The notes beneath the pieces are model-generated. The model had not been told where the DNA came from. It saw only the letters and a list, made by a program, of their open reading frames with translations, and did not search any database. From Actinomycetota bacterium (GTDB taxonomy: Bacteria; Actinomycetota; Actinomycetes; Streptosporangiales; Streptosporangiaceae): 40,870 nt of DNA. Position 1 is the stretch's first letter; every line of letters starts with the position of its first letter. The position numbers and the translations under genes were made by a program. Positions 23,797-31,565 of the stretch are shown in pieces. The stretch is from positions 1-40,870 of the forward strand of contig JAFAYQ010000003.1 of the NCBI GenBank assembly GCA_019240215.1. Direction: 5' to 3'.

Positions 23797-24714
23797 ATGA
23801 CGGTGACGGTCCTGGTACCCAACGACGAGGGCCACGCGGCGGTGGCCGCGGTGGATGGGGCCGACCCGATCCGCTACGACCCGGAGCGCGACGGCTGGCC
23901 CGAGGAGGGACTGTCGGCCGAGGTGCTGGTGATCCCGCCCTGGTCGCGGACCGCCGACCGGCTGCTGGCGGCCATGCGCGAGCTGCCCAAGCTGCGGATG
24001 GTGCAGACGCTGAGCGCCGGCACCGACCTGTGGGACGGCCGCCTGCCGGACGGGGTGCTGCTGGTCAACGCCCGCGGCGCGCACGGCGGGGCGACCGCCG
24101 AGCTGGCCATCACCGGCCTGCTGGCCGTGTACCGGCAGGTGCCCGGGTTCGTGGCCGACCAGGCCGCGCACCGGTGGGACCAGCACCCGACCGAGACGCT
24201 GGACGGCAAGCGGGTGCTCATCCTCGGCGCCGGTGACCTCGGCCAGAGCCTGCGCGCCCGGCTGGAGCCGTTCGGCGCCACCGCGACCCTGGTCGGGCGG
24301 ACGGCCCGGGCCGGGGTGCACGGCTTCGACGAGGTGCCCGGCCTGCTGGCCGGCCACGACGCGGTGGTGCTGATGGTGCCGTCCAATGAGCAGACCCACC
24401 ACCTGGCCGACGCGGCCTTCCTGGCCCGCCTGCCCGACCAGGCGGTGGTCGTCAACGTGGCCCGCGGTCCGGTGGTGGACACCGAGGCGCTGCTGGCCGA
24501 GCTGACGGCTGGGCGGCTGCGGGCGGTGCTGGACGTGACCGACCCGGAGCCGCTGCCACCCGATCACCCGCTGTGGGACGCGCCCGGGCTGGTGATCTTC
24601 CCGCACGTCGGCGGCAACACCGAGGGCATGACCGACCGGGCCTGGCAGGTGGCGGCCGGCCAGATCGAGGCGTTCGCGGCCGGCCAGGACCCGCCCAACC
24701 TGGTGTCGCAGTAG
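23797..24714 (+). CDS. D-isomer-specific 2-hydroxyacid dehydrogenase
   Basis: NAD(P)H-dependent 2-oxoacid/2-hydroxyacid oxidoreductase, 305 residues. The catalytic Arg is in VNVARGPVVDTEALL, Glu in VTDPEPLPPDHPLW and His in FPHVGGN; the nucleotide-binding loop is ILGAGDLGQSL. The GR-type Arg after beta-2 (VGRTAR) favours NADPH. Members act on glyoxylate, hydroxypyruvate, phosphoglycerate and others; substrate is not inferable. The ATG at 23797 has GGAGGGTGA upstream, better than the one 14 codons earlier. It overlaps the next gene by one base. Confidence 0.93.
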   Translation: MTVTVLVPNDEGHAAVAAVDGADPIRYDPERDGWPEEGLSAEVLVIPPWSRTADRLLAAMRELPKLRMVQTLSAGTDLWDGRLPDGVLLVNARGAHGGATAELAITGLLAVYRQVPGFVADQAAHRWDQHPTETLDGKRVLILGAGDLGQSLRARLEPFGATATLVGRTARAGVHGFDEVPGLLAGHDAVVLMVPSNEQTHHLADAAFLARLPDQAVVVNVARGPVVDTEALLAELTAGRLRAVLDVTDPEPLPPDHPLWDAPGLVIFPHVGGNTEGMTDRAWQVAAGQIEAFAAGQDPPNLVSQ

Positions 24715-25193
24715 TGGGCTGGCGCAGGCCGGCCCGGGCGGCGGTGCTCGACGTCGCCTCGGTGCTGGTGTTCGTGGTCATCGGCCGGGCCAGCCACCAC
24801 GACGGGGAAACCATCCCCGGGGTGGCCAGCACCGCCTGGCCGTTCCTGGCCGGGCTGGCGGCCGGCTGGCTGGTGGCCCGGGCCTGGCGGCGCCCGGCCG
24901 CCCTGGTCCCGGCCGGGCTGGCGGCCTGGCTGGGCACGGTGGCGGTCGGCATGGTGCTGCGGGTGGTGGCGGGCCAGGGCACCGCGGTCGCGTTCATCAT
25001 CGTCGCGCTTTGTTTCCTGGGCCTGTTCCTGCTGGGCTGGCGGCTGCTGGCCCGCTGGCTGGCCGGCCCGGCCGCCCGAGCCCGCCCGGCCGCCCCTGGC
25101 CATGCCCCTGACCACCCGAGGAGCTCCGATGAGCCGCCCGCCGCTGCCGCCGTTCACGGCCGAGACCGCCCGGCAGAAGGTCCAGGCCGCTGA
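24714..25193 (+). CDS. DUF3054 membrane protein
   Basis: About 159 residues with four membrane segments: [21 protein letters not shown] (a family hallmark), [36 protein letters not shown] and [21 protein letters not shown], then an Ala/Pro/Arg-rich tail. DUF3054 is common in actinobacteria and without known function. The start is a GTG that shares its first base with the stop of the dehydrogenase, so translation is coupled. The 3' end overlaps the next gene by 65 nt in another frame, so the tail may be unimportant. Confidence 0.85.
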   Translation: MGWRRPARAAVLDVASVLVFVVIGRASHHDGETIPGVASTAWPFLAGLAAGWLVARAWRRPAALVPAGLAAWLGTVAVGMVLRVVAGQGTAVAFIIVALCFLGLFLLGWRLLARWLAGPAARARPAAPGHAPDHPRSSDEPPAAAAVHGRDRPAEGPGR

Positions 25194-25581
25194 GAACGCC
25201 TGGAACACCCGCGACCCGCAACGGGTGTCGCTGGCCTACACCGAAGACTCGGTGTGGCGGAACCGGGACAGCTTCGTGGTCGGCCGGGCCGAGATCGTCC
25301 GGTTCCTGACCGCCAAGTGGGAACGCGAGCTGGACTACGCGCTGCGCAAGGAGCTGTGGGCGTTCGAGGCCAACCGCATCGCCGTCCGGTTCCAGTACGA
25401 ATGCCACGACCAGGCGGGCCAGTGGTGGCGCAGCTACGGCAACGAGCTGTGGGAATTCGACGAGGCCGGGCTGATGGCGCGGCGCGAGGCCAGCATCAAC
25501 GACCTGCGCATCAGCGAGTCGCAGCGGCGCATCGTCGGCCCCCGGCCGGAGGGCGACCAGACCCTCGTCCCGATCCAGTGA
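25129..25581 (+). CDS. NTF2-like (SnoaL-fold, DUF1348) protein
   Basis: 150 residues: [36 protein letters not shown], then [23 protein letters not shown] and a C-terminal [25 protein letters not shown]. This matches the DUF1348 nuclear-transport-factor-2-like family, cone-shaped small-molecule-binding or isomerase-like proteins of unknown substrate. ATG at 25129 with GAGGAG 5 nt upstream. Part of the run beginning at 23797. Confidence 0.9.
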   Translation: MSRPPLPPFTAETARQKVQAAENAWNTRDPQRVSLAYTEDSVWRNRDSFVVGRAEIVRFLTAKWERELDYALRKELWAFEANRIAVRFQYECHDQAGQWWRSYGNELWEFDEAGLMARREASINDLRISESQRRIVGPRPEGDQTLVPIQ

Positions 25582-25616
25582 GGGAGTTGGCGGTCAGCGG
25601 TTAGGAGCGCGCGCTG

Positions 25617-26204
25617 ATGGGCAGCCGGAACAGCATGGCTAACGAACTGAGCGGTCTGCGGATCGCGTTCCTGACCGCCAACGAGGGTGTCGAGCAGGTC
25701 GAGCTGACCACGCCGTGGCAGGCCGTGGCCGACGCCGGCGGCACCCCTGAGCTGCTGGCCCCCCAGGACGGTCAGGTGCAGGCGTTCAACCACCTGGACA
25801 AGGCCGACACGTTCCCGGTCCAGCACGCGGTCGAGCAGGCCAGCCCGGGCGACTACGCCGGGGTGGTGCTGCCGGGCGGGGTGGCCAACCCGGACCAGCT
25901 GCGGACGGTGCCGGCCGCCGTCAAGTTCCTGCAGTCGCTGGCCGCGGCGGGCACGCCGATCGCGGTGATCTGCCACGGGCCGTGGACGCTGATCGAGGCC
26001 GACCTGGTGCGCGGGCGCACGCTGACCTCGTGGCCGAGCCTGCAGACCGACATCCGCAACGCGGGCGGCAATTGGGTCGACCAGGAGGTGCAGTCCGACA
26101 CCAACGGGCCGAACGTGCTGGTGTCCAGCCGCAAGCCGGACGACCTGCCGGCCTTCTGCCGGGAGTTCGTGTCGGTGTTCGCCCGCCCAGCTAAGAAGGC
26201 CTAA
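25617..26204 (+). CDS. DJ-1/PfpI family protein (type 1 glutamine amidotransferase-like)
   Basis: 195 residues, alpha-beta fold: RIAFLTANEGVEQVEL with the conserved acidic residue, VVLPGGVANPDQLR, and the nucleophile elbow AVICHGPWTL, where C119 is followed by His120. Members include intracellular proteases, glyoxalase III-type deglycases and stress proteins. The closest pattern is the PfpI/YhbO group. ATG at 25617 with GGAG 9 nt upstream; a Met six residues later (MANELSG) is an alternative. Confidence 0.93.
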   Translation: MGSRNSMANELSGLRIAFLTANEGVEQVELTTPWQAVADAGGTPELLAPQDGQVQAFNHLDKADTFPVQHAVEQASPGDYAGVVLPGGVANPDQLRTVPAAVKFLQSLAAAGTPIAVICHGPWTLIEADLVRGRTLTSWPSLQTDIRNAGGNWVDQEVQSDTNGPNVLVSSRKPDDLPAFCREFVSVFARPAKKA

Positions 26205-26277
26205 CCGCGGGGCTCCCCCGGCCCGGCCTGCCCATGTCCTACGCTTGAGGCAGGCTGAGCGGGAGGATGCACCGGCG

Positions 26278-27234
26278 GTGGACGGGACGTTGCTGGAGGC
26301 CACGGCCGGGCAGCTCGAGCCGCGCAAGCCGGAGCCGCCCGGGCCGGAGACCAGCCCGACCGTCGCGTTCATCATCAACCGCACCCGGGTGCGCAACCCG
26401 GACCGGTTCGCCCGCGCCTGCCGGGCCAGCGCGGTGGCCCGCGGCTGGGCGCCCCTGTTCCTGCCCACCACCCGCGAAGACCACGGTGAAGGGCTGGCCC
26501 GGCACGCGGTCAACGCCGGCGCCGAGCTGGTGTTCGCGGTCGGCGGCGACGGGACCGTGCGGGCCTGCGCCAGCGTGCTGGCCGGGACCGGGGTCCGGCT
26601 CGCGATCGTGCCCCGCGGCACCGCCAACCTGGCCGCCAGGGCGCTGCGGGTGCCGCGGCGGCTGCGGGCGGCGCTGGCCACCGGCTTCGGCAGCCACGAG
26701 ACCGTGCTCGACCTGGGGGTCGCGGACGGCACCCCGTTCACCGCGATGGCCGGCATCGGCCTCGACGCGGCGGTCGTGGAGGCGACCCGGCGGCTGCTCA
26801 AGCTGCACCTGGGCTGGGTCGCCTACGCCGAGGCGGCCCTGTCCCGGCTGCTCGGCCAGCCCACCGAGTTCACGATCCGGCTGGACGGCGGCCCGCCGCT
26901 GCACCGGACCGCCCGCTGCGTGGTGGTCGGCAACGCCGGCCTGCTGCCGGGCGGGTTCCCGTTGCTGCCCGACGCCCGCCCCGACGACGGCCTGCTCGAC
27001 GTGGGCGTCCTGACCCCGTCCAGCCTGACCGGCTGGGTCCGGGTCGGCCTCCGGGTGCTGACCCGCAGCCGCTACGACGACCACCGCCTGGAGCGTTTCC
27101 GTGCCCGGCACGTGCAGATCACCTCACCCACTCCCCTCCCCCGCGAAACCGACGGCGAGATCATCGCGCCGGCCCCGTCGCTGGAGGTCTCGCTGCGGCC
27201 GGCGTCGCTGATCGTCCGCACGCCCAAGTCCTGA
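26278..27234 (+). CDS. Diacylglycerol kinase family lipid/sphingosine-type kinase
   Basis: About 318 residues. The catalytic domain has VAFIINRTR, the ATP loop VGGDGTVRAC (GGDGT at about 89-93) and IVPRGTANLAARAL in place of the commoner GTGNDFAR; the C-terminal beta domain shows ARCVVVGNAGLLPGGFPLLPDARPDDGLLDV and EIIAPAPSLEV. It probably phosphorylates a lipid such as diacylglycerol or undecaprenol-type substrates. The start used is the GTG at 26278 with GGGAGG 11 nt upstream; a TTG at 26245 lacks a site. TACGCT at 26240-26245 may be its -10. Confidence 0.9.
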   Translation: MDGTLLEATAGQLEPRKPEPPGPETSPTVAFIINRTRVRNPDRFARACRASAVARGWAPLFLPTTREDHGEGLARHAVNAGAELVFAVGGDGTVRACASVLAGTGVRLAIVPRGTANLAARALRVPRRLRAALATGFGSHETVLDLGVADGTPFTAMAGIGLDAAVVEATRRLLKLHLGWVAYAEAALSRLLGQPTEFTIRLDGGPPLHRTARCVVVGNAGLLPGGFPLLPDARPDDGLLDVGVLTPSSLTGWVRVGLRVLTRSRYDDHRLERFRARHVQITSPTPLPRETDGEIIAPAPSLEVSLRPASLIVRTPKS

Positions 27235-27348
27235 CGGCGGCGGCCTGACCCGCCGGGAAGCCCGCCGGGAAGTCACCATGTTCAAAGGCGGCGTTCAGGA
27301 ACGGTTCAGGGCGGGGGGCGATCGTAAGGGTCAAGGAGGTGGATCGCG

Positions 27349-27681
27349 ATGGAGTTTTACTGGGGGGCCGGGGTCCACTGGTGGACCTGGTGCCTGGGGA
27401 TCGCGCTCATGCTCGTGTTCTGGGCGCTGGTCATCTGGGCCATTGTGGCGCTGGTGCGGTGGGCGCACGGCGGGCACCGCGGCCCCGGTGGGCCCGGGGG
27501 CCCCGGTGGCCCGGGCCGTCCGCCGGGACCGTGGCCGCCCGCGGGGCCGCAGCAGGCGGCTTCACCAGAGGAGACGCTGGCCCAGCGGTACGCCACCGGC
27601 CAGATCGACGCGGACGAATACCACCGGCGCCGTCAATCGCTGCGGTCCGGGGCGTTCGCAAACAGTGGCAGCCGCTCATGA
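27349..27681 (+). CDS. SHOCT-domain small membrane protein
   Basis: 110 residues. A Trp/Tyr-rich start (MEFYWGAGVHWWTW) leads into one membrane helix (ALMLVFWALVIWAIVALVRW), then a Gly/Pro linker of GGP repeats (about 45-60) and a C-terminal SHOCT motif (EETLAQRYATGQIDADEYHRRRQSL). SHOCT domains promote oligomerisation at the C-terminus of many membrane proteins. ATG at 27349 with AAGGAGGTGG upstream. No specific function known. Confidence 0.9.
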   Translation: MEFYWGAGVHWWTWCLGIALMLVFWALVIWAIVALVRWAHGGHRGPGGPGGPGGPGRPPGPWPPAGPQQAASPEETLAQRYATGQIDADEYHRRRQSLRSGAFANSGSRS

Positions 27682-27944
27682 CCGGTAACGGACCGGATAC
27701 GTTCCGGGTCCGGTTGCGGTCCGTAGCTGGACAAACAAGCCGATGCTCATCGATTATTCAGGAAAATCGGGACAGCTACCCAGCGTGGCCTGTATCTACT
27801 GTTATGGCCGCGAAAAGCTACGGCACGTAGATCAGGACCATGGTCGCGCCGTAATGGGGGCATCGGCCACTGGCTCCGGTTCCGGAGCCACCGGGAGGGT
27901 GTGACCTGTAGCTGGCGGTAGCCAGACCTGGGAGGGGATTGACG
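27682..27944. other. 263-bp gap upstream of the STAS gene
   Basis: No gene seen. It is AT-richer than average around 27740-27790 and holds the perfect palindrome at 27871-27890 that is listed separately. Confidence 0.6.
27871..27890. promoter_or_regulatory. 20-bp palindrome upstream of the STAS gene
   Basis: TGGCTCCGG-TT-CCGGAGCCA has perfect 9-bp arms and a 2-base centre. The loop is too small for a good hairpin at full pairing, so a protein-binding site is likelier than a terminator, although a slightly opened hairpin is possible. It is 55 bp before the start codon. Confidence 0.6.
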
Positions 27945-28334
27945 GTGTTGAAGCGGACGATAGCGGTCGGCCGGGGGCCGTCCGACGACGAGGGCCCGGC
28001 GGCGCTCGGGCTCACTCACCGGATCTACCCGGACGGCCACGCGACGGCCGTGATCCGCGGCGAGCTGGACGCGGCCACCGCCGACGCCGCCCGCGAGTAC
28101 GTGGCCAAGGTCATCAGCCGCAGCCGTGGCCCGGTCGAAGTCGACCTCACCGGGCTGTCGTTCTGCGACGCCCGGGGGCTGCGGGCGCTGGTCTCGATGG
28201 CCGGCTGCGCGCGGTCGGACGGGCGCAAGCTGCGGCTGACCGGTACCCGGCCTGGCATCGTCAAGATCATGCGGATCACCGGGGTGGACGCCAGCTTCCC
28301 GGAGCTGCTCGGGCAGCGGCTGGCCAGCGCCTGA
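27945..28334 (+). CDS. STAS-domain protein (anti-sigma factor antagonist-like)
   Basis: 129 residues. The STAS core spans about 25-125: ATAVIRGELDAATADAAREYV, then VEVDLTGLSFCDARGLRALV and LRLTGTRPGIVKIMRITGV. Family members bind anti-sigma kinases and are switched by Ser phosphorylation in a D-S-S/T-G motif; here that site reads DARG, with no Ser or Thr, so it may be constitutively active or regulated otherwise. The start is taken as GTG at 27945 with GGAGGGG 7 nt upstream. Possible partner: the HATPase at 17643. Confidence 0.9.
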   Translation: MLKRTIAVGRGPSDDEGPAALGLTHRIYPDGHATAVIRGELDAATADAAREYVAKVISRSRGPVEVDLTGLSFCDARGLRALVSMAGCARSDGRKLRLTGTRPGIVKIMRITGVDASFPELLGQRLASA

Positions 28335-28474
28335 CCCTGATTCGCCCGATTCATCCCGCCCGAACACACCCTGAGCAGGTCGGTGACCACGGTCATCGGT
28401 GATTCTGGTCCCAGGTGGTGCCCGCCACCGCTTAGAGTCCTCCTACGAGCGCTGGATGCGCACGGGAGGAAGCC

Positions 28475-29098
28475 GTGACGAGCTATCGTTCGCTGGGCAG
28501 GCTGACCAGCCGCCTGATCCACGGTCGGCGCTGGCTGGGCCTGGACCGTAATCCGCTGCGCCGGACCGTCGACCGGGCCGAGACCGCGGTCCGGCTGGGG
28601 GTGGCGGTGCTGATCCTCACCGTCGTGCCGGCCATGACCGTGCTGGCCGGCCGGTGGGCCTACCACACCGCCCTGTCCCAGGTCCGAGCCCAGGACGCGG
28701 CCACCCACGCGGTGTCGGCGGTGCTGCTGGATGCGGCCCCGGGGGTCGGCACCCCCGATCCCTACGAGGGCACCGCGGTGGCCTGGGTCCCGGCCCGCTG
28801 GGTCGCCCCCGACGGCCCGGTCCGCACCGGTGACGTGCTGGCGCCGGCCGGTGCCAAGCGCGGCAGCCTGGTCCGCACCTGGGTGGACGAAGCCGGCAAC
28901 TTCGTCGATCCGCCGCCCGGCCGCAACCAGGTCGTCGGCAACGTGTTCATGGCGGTGCTGCTGTCCGGGCTGTGCGGCCTCGCCCTGGTCTTCGGGGGTG
29001 AGGCGGTCAGCCACCAGGTACTGGAACGGCGGCGGATGAAGGCCTGGGACGCCGACTGGCGAACGGTCGCGCCCCGGTGGACCGGCCACACCACCTGA
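28475..29098 (+). CDS. Rv1733c-family transmembrane protein
   Basis: 207 residues. An N-terminal LGLDRNPLRRTVDRAETAV motif, a first membrane helix (VRLGVAVLILTVVPAMTVLAG), an extracytoplasmic region of about 100 residues (TAVAWVPARWVAPDGP, RTWVDEAGNFVDPPP) and a second helix (NVFMAVLLSGLCGLALVFGG) followed by a basic tail. This is the layout of mycobacterial Rv1733c, a DosR-regulon protein. GTG start with GGAGGAAG upstream; TAGAGT at 28433-28438 may be the -10. Convergent with a universal stress protein gene, as often in hypoxia-type stress islands. Confidence 0.9.
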   Translation: MTSYRSLGRLTSRLIHGRRWLGLDRNPLRRTVDRAETAVRLGVAVLILTVVPAMTVLAGRWAYHTALSQVRAQDAATHAVSAVLLDAAPGVGTPDPYEGTAVAWVPARWVAPDGPVRTGDVLAPAGAKRGSLVRTWVDEAGNFVDPPPGRNQVVGNVFMAVLLSGLCGLALVFGGEAVSHQVLERRRMKAWDADWRTVAPRWTGHTT

Positions 29099-29101
29099 GG
29101 C

Positions 29102-29638
29102 TCAGACGTGGACGGGCTCACCCCGGGCCGGCTGGACCGGCTCCGGCCCGGCGGCCGCGTCACCGGTCCGGACCACCACCACCGGGCAGGGGGCGGCGTG
29201 CAGGCAGTCCCGCGCCACCGGCCCCAGCGGGGTCCGGCGCTGAGCGGGTGGGGTGGCGGGCCCGGCCACCGAGTCCCGGCTGGCGCTGCCGAGGACGAGC
29301 ATCTCGGCCCCGACCGATCGGTCGATGAGCACCCGGGCGGGCAACCCGTCGGCCACTTCGAGCTGGACCCCGGCGGGCGGCGGGGCGCCGAGCGCCTCCC
29401 GCACGACCGCCTGCATGGTCTCCCCGGTGGGCGGCCCCGCCTCGCTGGGCTCGGCGGCCCGCGGCTGGGGCGCGTAGTACGGGGTGGGCAGCTGCTGGTC
29501 GCGGACGTGAACCACATGCACCCGCATGCCGCGCAGCTGCGCCTCACGGCCGGCCCAGCGCACCGCGGCGACCGAAGCAGGCGAACCGTCGATGCCCACC
29601 AGGATTCGCCCGGTGGTGGGGTGGAGTCGGGTTGGCAT
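29102..29638 (-). CDS. Universal stress protein (UspA family)
   Basis: 178 residues, single Usp domain: GRILVGIDGSPASVAAVRWAGREA at the start, VHVVHVRD, and C-terminal AEMLVLGSASRDSVAG, then APCPVVVVR. The ATP-binding signature Gx2Gx9G(S/T) is not intact: the loop reads GSASRDSVAG followed by an inserted Pro/Arg-rich stretch and GPVARDC. Nucleotide binding may be lost. Start ATG at 29638 with AAAGGTGGG upstream; the frame is open further but lacks family similarity. Near-adjacent to an Rv1733c homologue. Confidence 0.9.
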   Translation of the reverse strand: MPTRLHPTTGRILVGIDGSPASVAAVRWAGREAQLRGMRVHVVHVRDQQLPTPYYAPQPRAAEPSEAGPPTGETMQAVVREALGAPPPAGVQLEVADGLPARVLIDRSVGAEMLVLGSASRDSVAGPATPPAQRRTPLGPVARDCLHAAPCPVVVVRTGDAAAGPEPVQPARGEPVHV

Positions 29639-29762
29639 GTTCCCACCTTTCTCGCGCTGTCCGCTGATGGCCGCGGTCCCGGCTGGGAGCCGCGCACGTA
29701 CAGGAGAACACGCCTGCACGACATAGTCCATCATGCACTTAGAGTAATGAACTTGACTACAG

Positions 29763-29773
29763 GTGGTTACCAC
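29763..29773. promoter_or_regulatory. Short palindrome upstream of the universal stress gene
   Basis: GTGGT-T-ACCAC is a perfect 11-bp palindrome in the AT-rich 226-bp region between the USP and VOC genes. A GGGACT element follows at 29778-29783; it recalls half of a DosR box, but the other half is missing. Confidence 0.4.
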
Positions 29774-29864
29774 AATAGGGACTCACCTGGGATAACGCCA
29801 GCCCGGCCCGTAACGCGATGCCGCTGAATTCGGGCTGCGCTGCGGGCCGGGAACGGTTCCGTAA

Positions 29865-30287
29865 CTAGTGGTTAGCCGAGTCTTTACGGGGCTCGCCCCG
29901 GTAGGTGCCGAACGACCACCGGTTGCCCTCGGGATCGCGGACGGCGAAATCGCGGGAACCGTAGTCGGTGTCGTGCAGGTCCATCAGGACCTCGGCGCCG
30001 GCCGCGGTGGCCCGGGTGAACAGCTCGTCGGGGTGGCTGGTGACCACGTAAGCGCCGAAGCTGCCCGGCAGCGGCTCTACCCCTTTACCGTCGCTGGGGG
30101 GGGCCGAGCCGAGCATGATCCCGCCGCCTTCCGGCCAGGACAGCTGGGCGTGCTGGACCTGGTCGCCGTCGGCGTAGACGACGGTCTCCTCGAAGCCGAA
30201 CGCCTCGACCAGGAAGCTGATCAGCCCGAGAGCGTCACTGGCGCGGAGGGTGGGCCATACCTGGGGTGCTGGGTTCACATCAGTCAT
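29865..30287 (-). CDS. VOC (glyoxalase-like) protein
   Basis: 140 residues: VWPTLRASDALGLISFLVEAFGFEE, YADGDQVQHAQLSWPEGGGIMLGS, AYVVTSHPDELFTRATAAGAEVL and the ending FAVRDPEGNRWSFGTYRGEP. This resembles the PhnB/bleomycin-resistance group. Its ATG overlaps the stop of the upstream AraC gene by 4 nt, so the regulator and this protein are one coupled unit, and the AraC protein probably senses the compound this protein binds or converts. Confidence 0.93.
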   Translation of the reverse strand: MTDVNPAPQVWPTLRASDALGLISFLVEAFGFEETVVYADGDQVQHAQLSWPEGGGIMLGSAPPSDGKGVEPLPGSFGAYVVTSHPDELFTRATAAGAEVLMDLHDTDYGSRDFAVRDPEGNRWSFGTYRGEPRKDSANH

Positions 30288-31201
30288 GACGGTGATCCTT
30301 CCGGGCCCGCCGGGTGGCTGCCTTGTACGTTTCGGAACTCTTCGGCCAGCCAGTGGCTGGGCGGGCAGCCCGCCAGCGCGCGGAATTCCCGGGCCAGGTG
30401 GGCCTGGTCGTAGTAGCCGCCCGCCACCGCCAGGTCGGCCAGCGCGGGCGGGCCGCCCGCGCGGACCCGGCCCATCAGCATCCGCCGGGCCCGGTCGAAG
30501 CGGATCACCCGGGCGGCCGCCTTGGGGGTCAGCCCAATTTCGGACCGGAACCGGTTGTCCAGGTGCCGGGCCGACCAGCCGGTCTCGGTGGCCAGGCCGG
30601 CCACCGTCACCGTGCCCCGGCTGGCCAGCAGGGTCCGCCAGGCGTGAGCGACCTCGGGCGCGATCAGCGGCCGGTCGTCCATCGGGCCGGTCCGCCGGGC
30701 CAGCGGCCCGGCCAGGCCGGCCGCCCCGGGCAGGACCAGGCCGGCCCGGGCGGCCAGCAGCGCGTCGACCACCGCGAACCGGCCGGCCCAGGTGGCGGCC
30801 GTCCGTACCCGGTCCTGCAGCTCGGCCGCGAACCGGCCCAGCACCTCGTCACCCTCCAGGTCGAGAGTGGCCAGGGCCCCGGCCGGCGGCCCGAGCAGGA
30901 CCCGGGCGCCCAGTGGGGTCAGGCCGAGCTGGATCCCGGACTGACGGCCGTCGTGGGTGACCAGCGCGGGCGCGGTGTGCAAGCCCCCGACCAGCACCTG
31001 GTGCTGGCTGGCGGGCTGCCGCGGGTCGGGGTGGGCGCTGATCGTGAGCGGGTCGTCGAGGGTGACGATCAGCGTCAGCCAGGGCGACGGCAGGCCGCGG
31101 TGCCGGGCGGGCGGCTCACCCGCCTCCCGGTAGCCGGAATACCAGGCCACCAGCGGCCGCAGTGCCGCCGGCGGCCGGTGCCGGGCTGCCTCGGAAACCA
31201 T
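30284..31201 (-). CDS. AraC-family transcriptional regulator
   Basis: 305 residues. The N-terminal sensor part (LRPLVAWYSGYREAGEPPARHRGLPSPWLTLIVTLDDPL) is of the type found in DUF6597-like AraC proteins. The C-terminal double HTH (about 190-285) has VTVAGLATETGWSARHLDNRFRSEIGLTPKAAARVIRFDRARRML and LADLAVAGGYYDQAHLAREFRALAG. ATG at 31201 behind a GGGGGG run. An AT-rich promoter with TAAAAT (31238-31243, minus) precedes it. Coupled to the VOC gene. Confidence 0.94.
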   Translation of the reverse strand: MVSEAARHRPPAALRPLVAWYSGYREAGEPPARHRGLPSPWLTLIVTLDDPLTISAHPDPRQPASQHQVLVGGLHTAPALVTHDGRQSGIQLGLTPLGARVLLGPPAGALATLDLEGDEVLGRFAAELQDRVRTAATWAGRFAVVDALLAARAGLVLPGAAGLAGPLARRTGPMDDRPLIAPEVAHAWRTLLASRGTVTVAGLATETGWSARHLDNRFRSEIGLTPKAAARVIRFDRARRMLMGRVRAGGPPALADLAVAGGYYDQAHLAREFRALAGCPPSHWLAEEFRNVQGSHPAGPEGSPS

Positions 31202-31565
31202 TGCACCCCCCGGCCTTCGAACCTTTTTATTACGTTTATTTTACCACTGCGTGATTGCAGGTCACATTCGGTTAAAAAGGGAAACCGGACGGCGGCTCCC
31301 AGGAATTTGCGGGAGCTGTGACCGCGCTGACCTGGCTACGACGGCCCATTGGGCGGCCCAGCGGGGGTTCGGGCGCCGCGACCGGGCCGTCCTTGCGTAT
31401 TTCCGGGGACGTTAGCTTCCGGTAATCGCATTCACATATCTGAGCGGCAGAAACCACCGGCCGGGGCAAGAAATATTACCAATTTGGTTTTGCCGATTTC
31501 CGCGCCACCGGCCGGTCTAGCGTGATCGCACGGGAGCCTAACCAATCATCATGGAGGTGGATTGA
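31202..31565. other. 364-bp divergent regulatory region (AraC / secreted protein)
   Basis: No gene seen. On the left is the AT-rich AraC promoter (TAAAAT on the minus strand at 31238-31243). On the right, an 11-bp palindrome ACCAATTTGGT (31478-31488) is enclosed by GGCAA/TTGCC (31465-31469, 31490-31494) and by two direct copies of CCACCGGCCGG (31454-31464, 31505-31515). The leader ends in GGAGGTGG before the ATG at 31566. Confidence 0.65.

Noticed and set aside
25434..26801. 455-codon open frame on the minus strand across the PfpI gene
   Set aside because: It overlaps the NTF2-like, PfpI and diacylglycerol-kinase genes, all with clear motifs on the plus strand.
29778..29783. GGGACT as part of a DosR box upstream of the universal stress gene
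   Set aside because: The mirrored half AGTCCC is missing at the required distance; too short to call.
31202..31565. Riboswitch in the leader of the secreted protein
   Set aside because: I could not fit any known riboswitch core; the symmetric elements look more like DNA sites.
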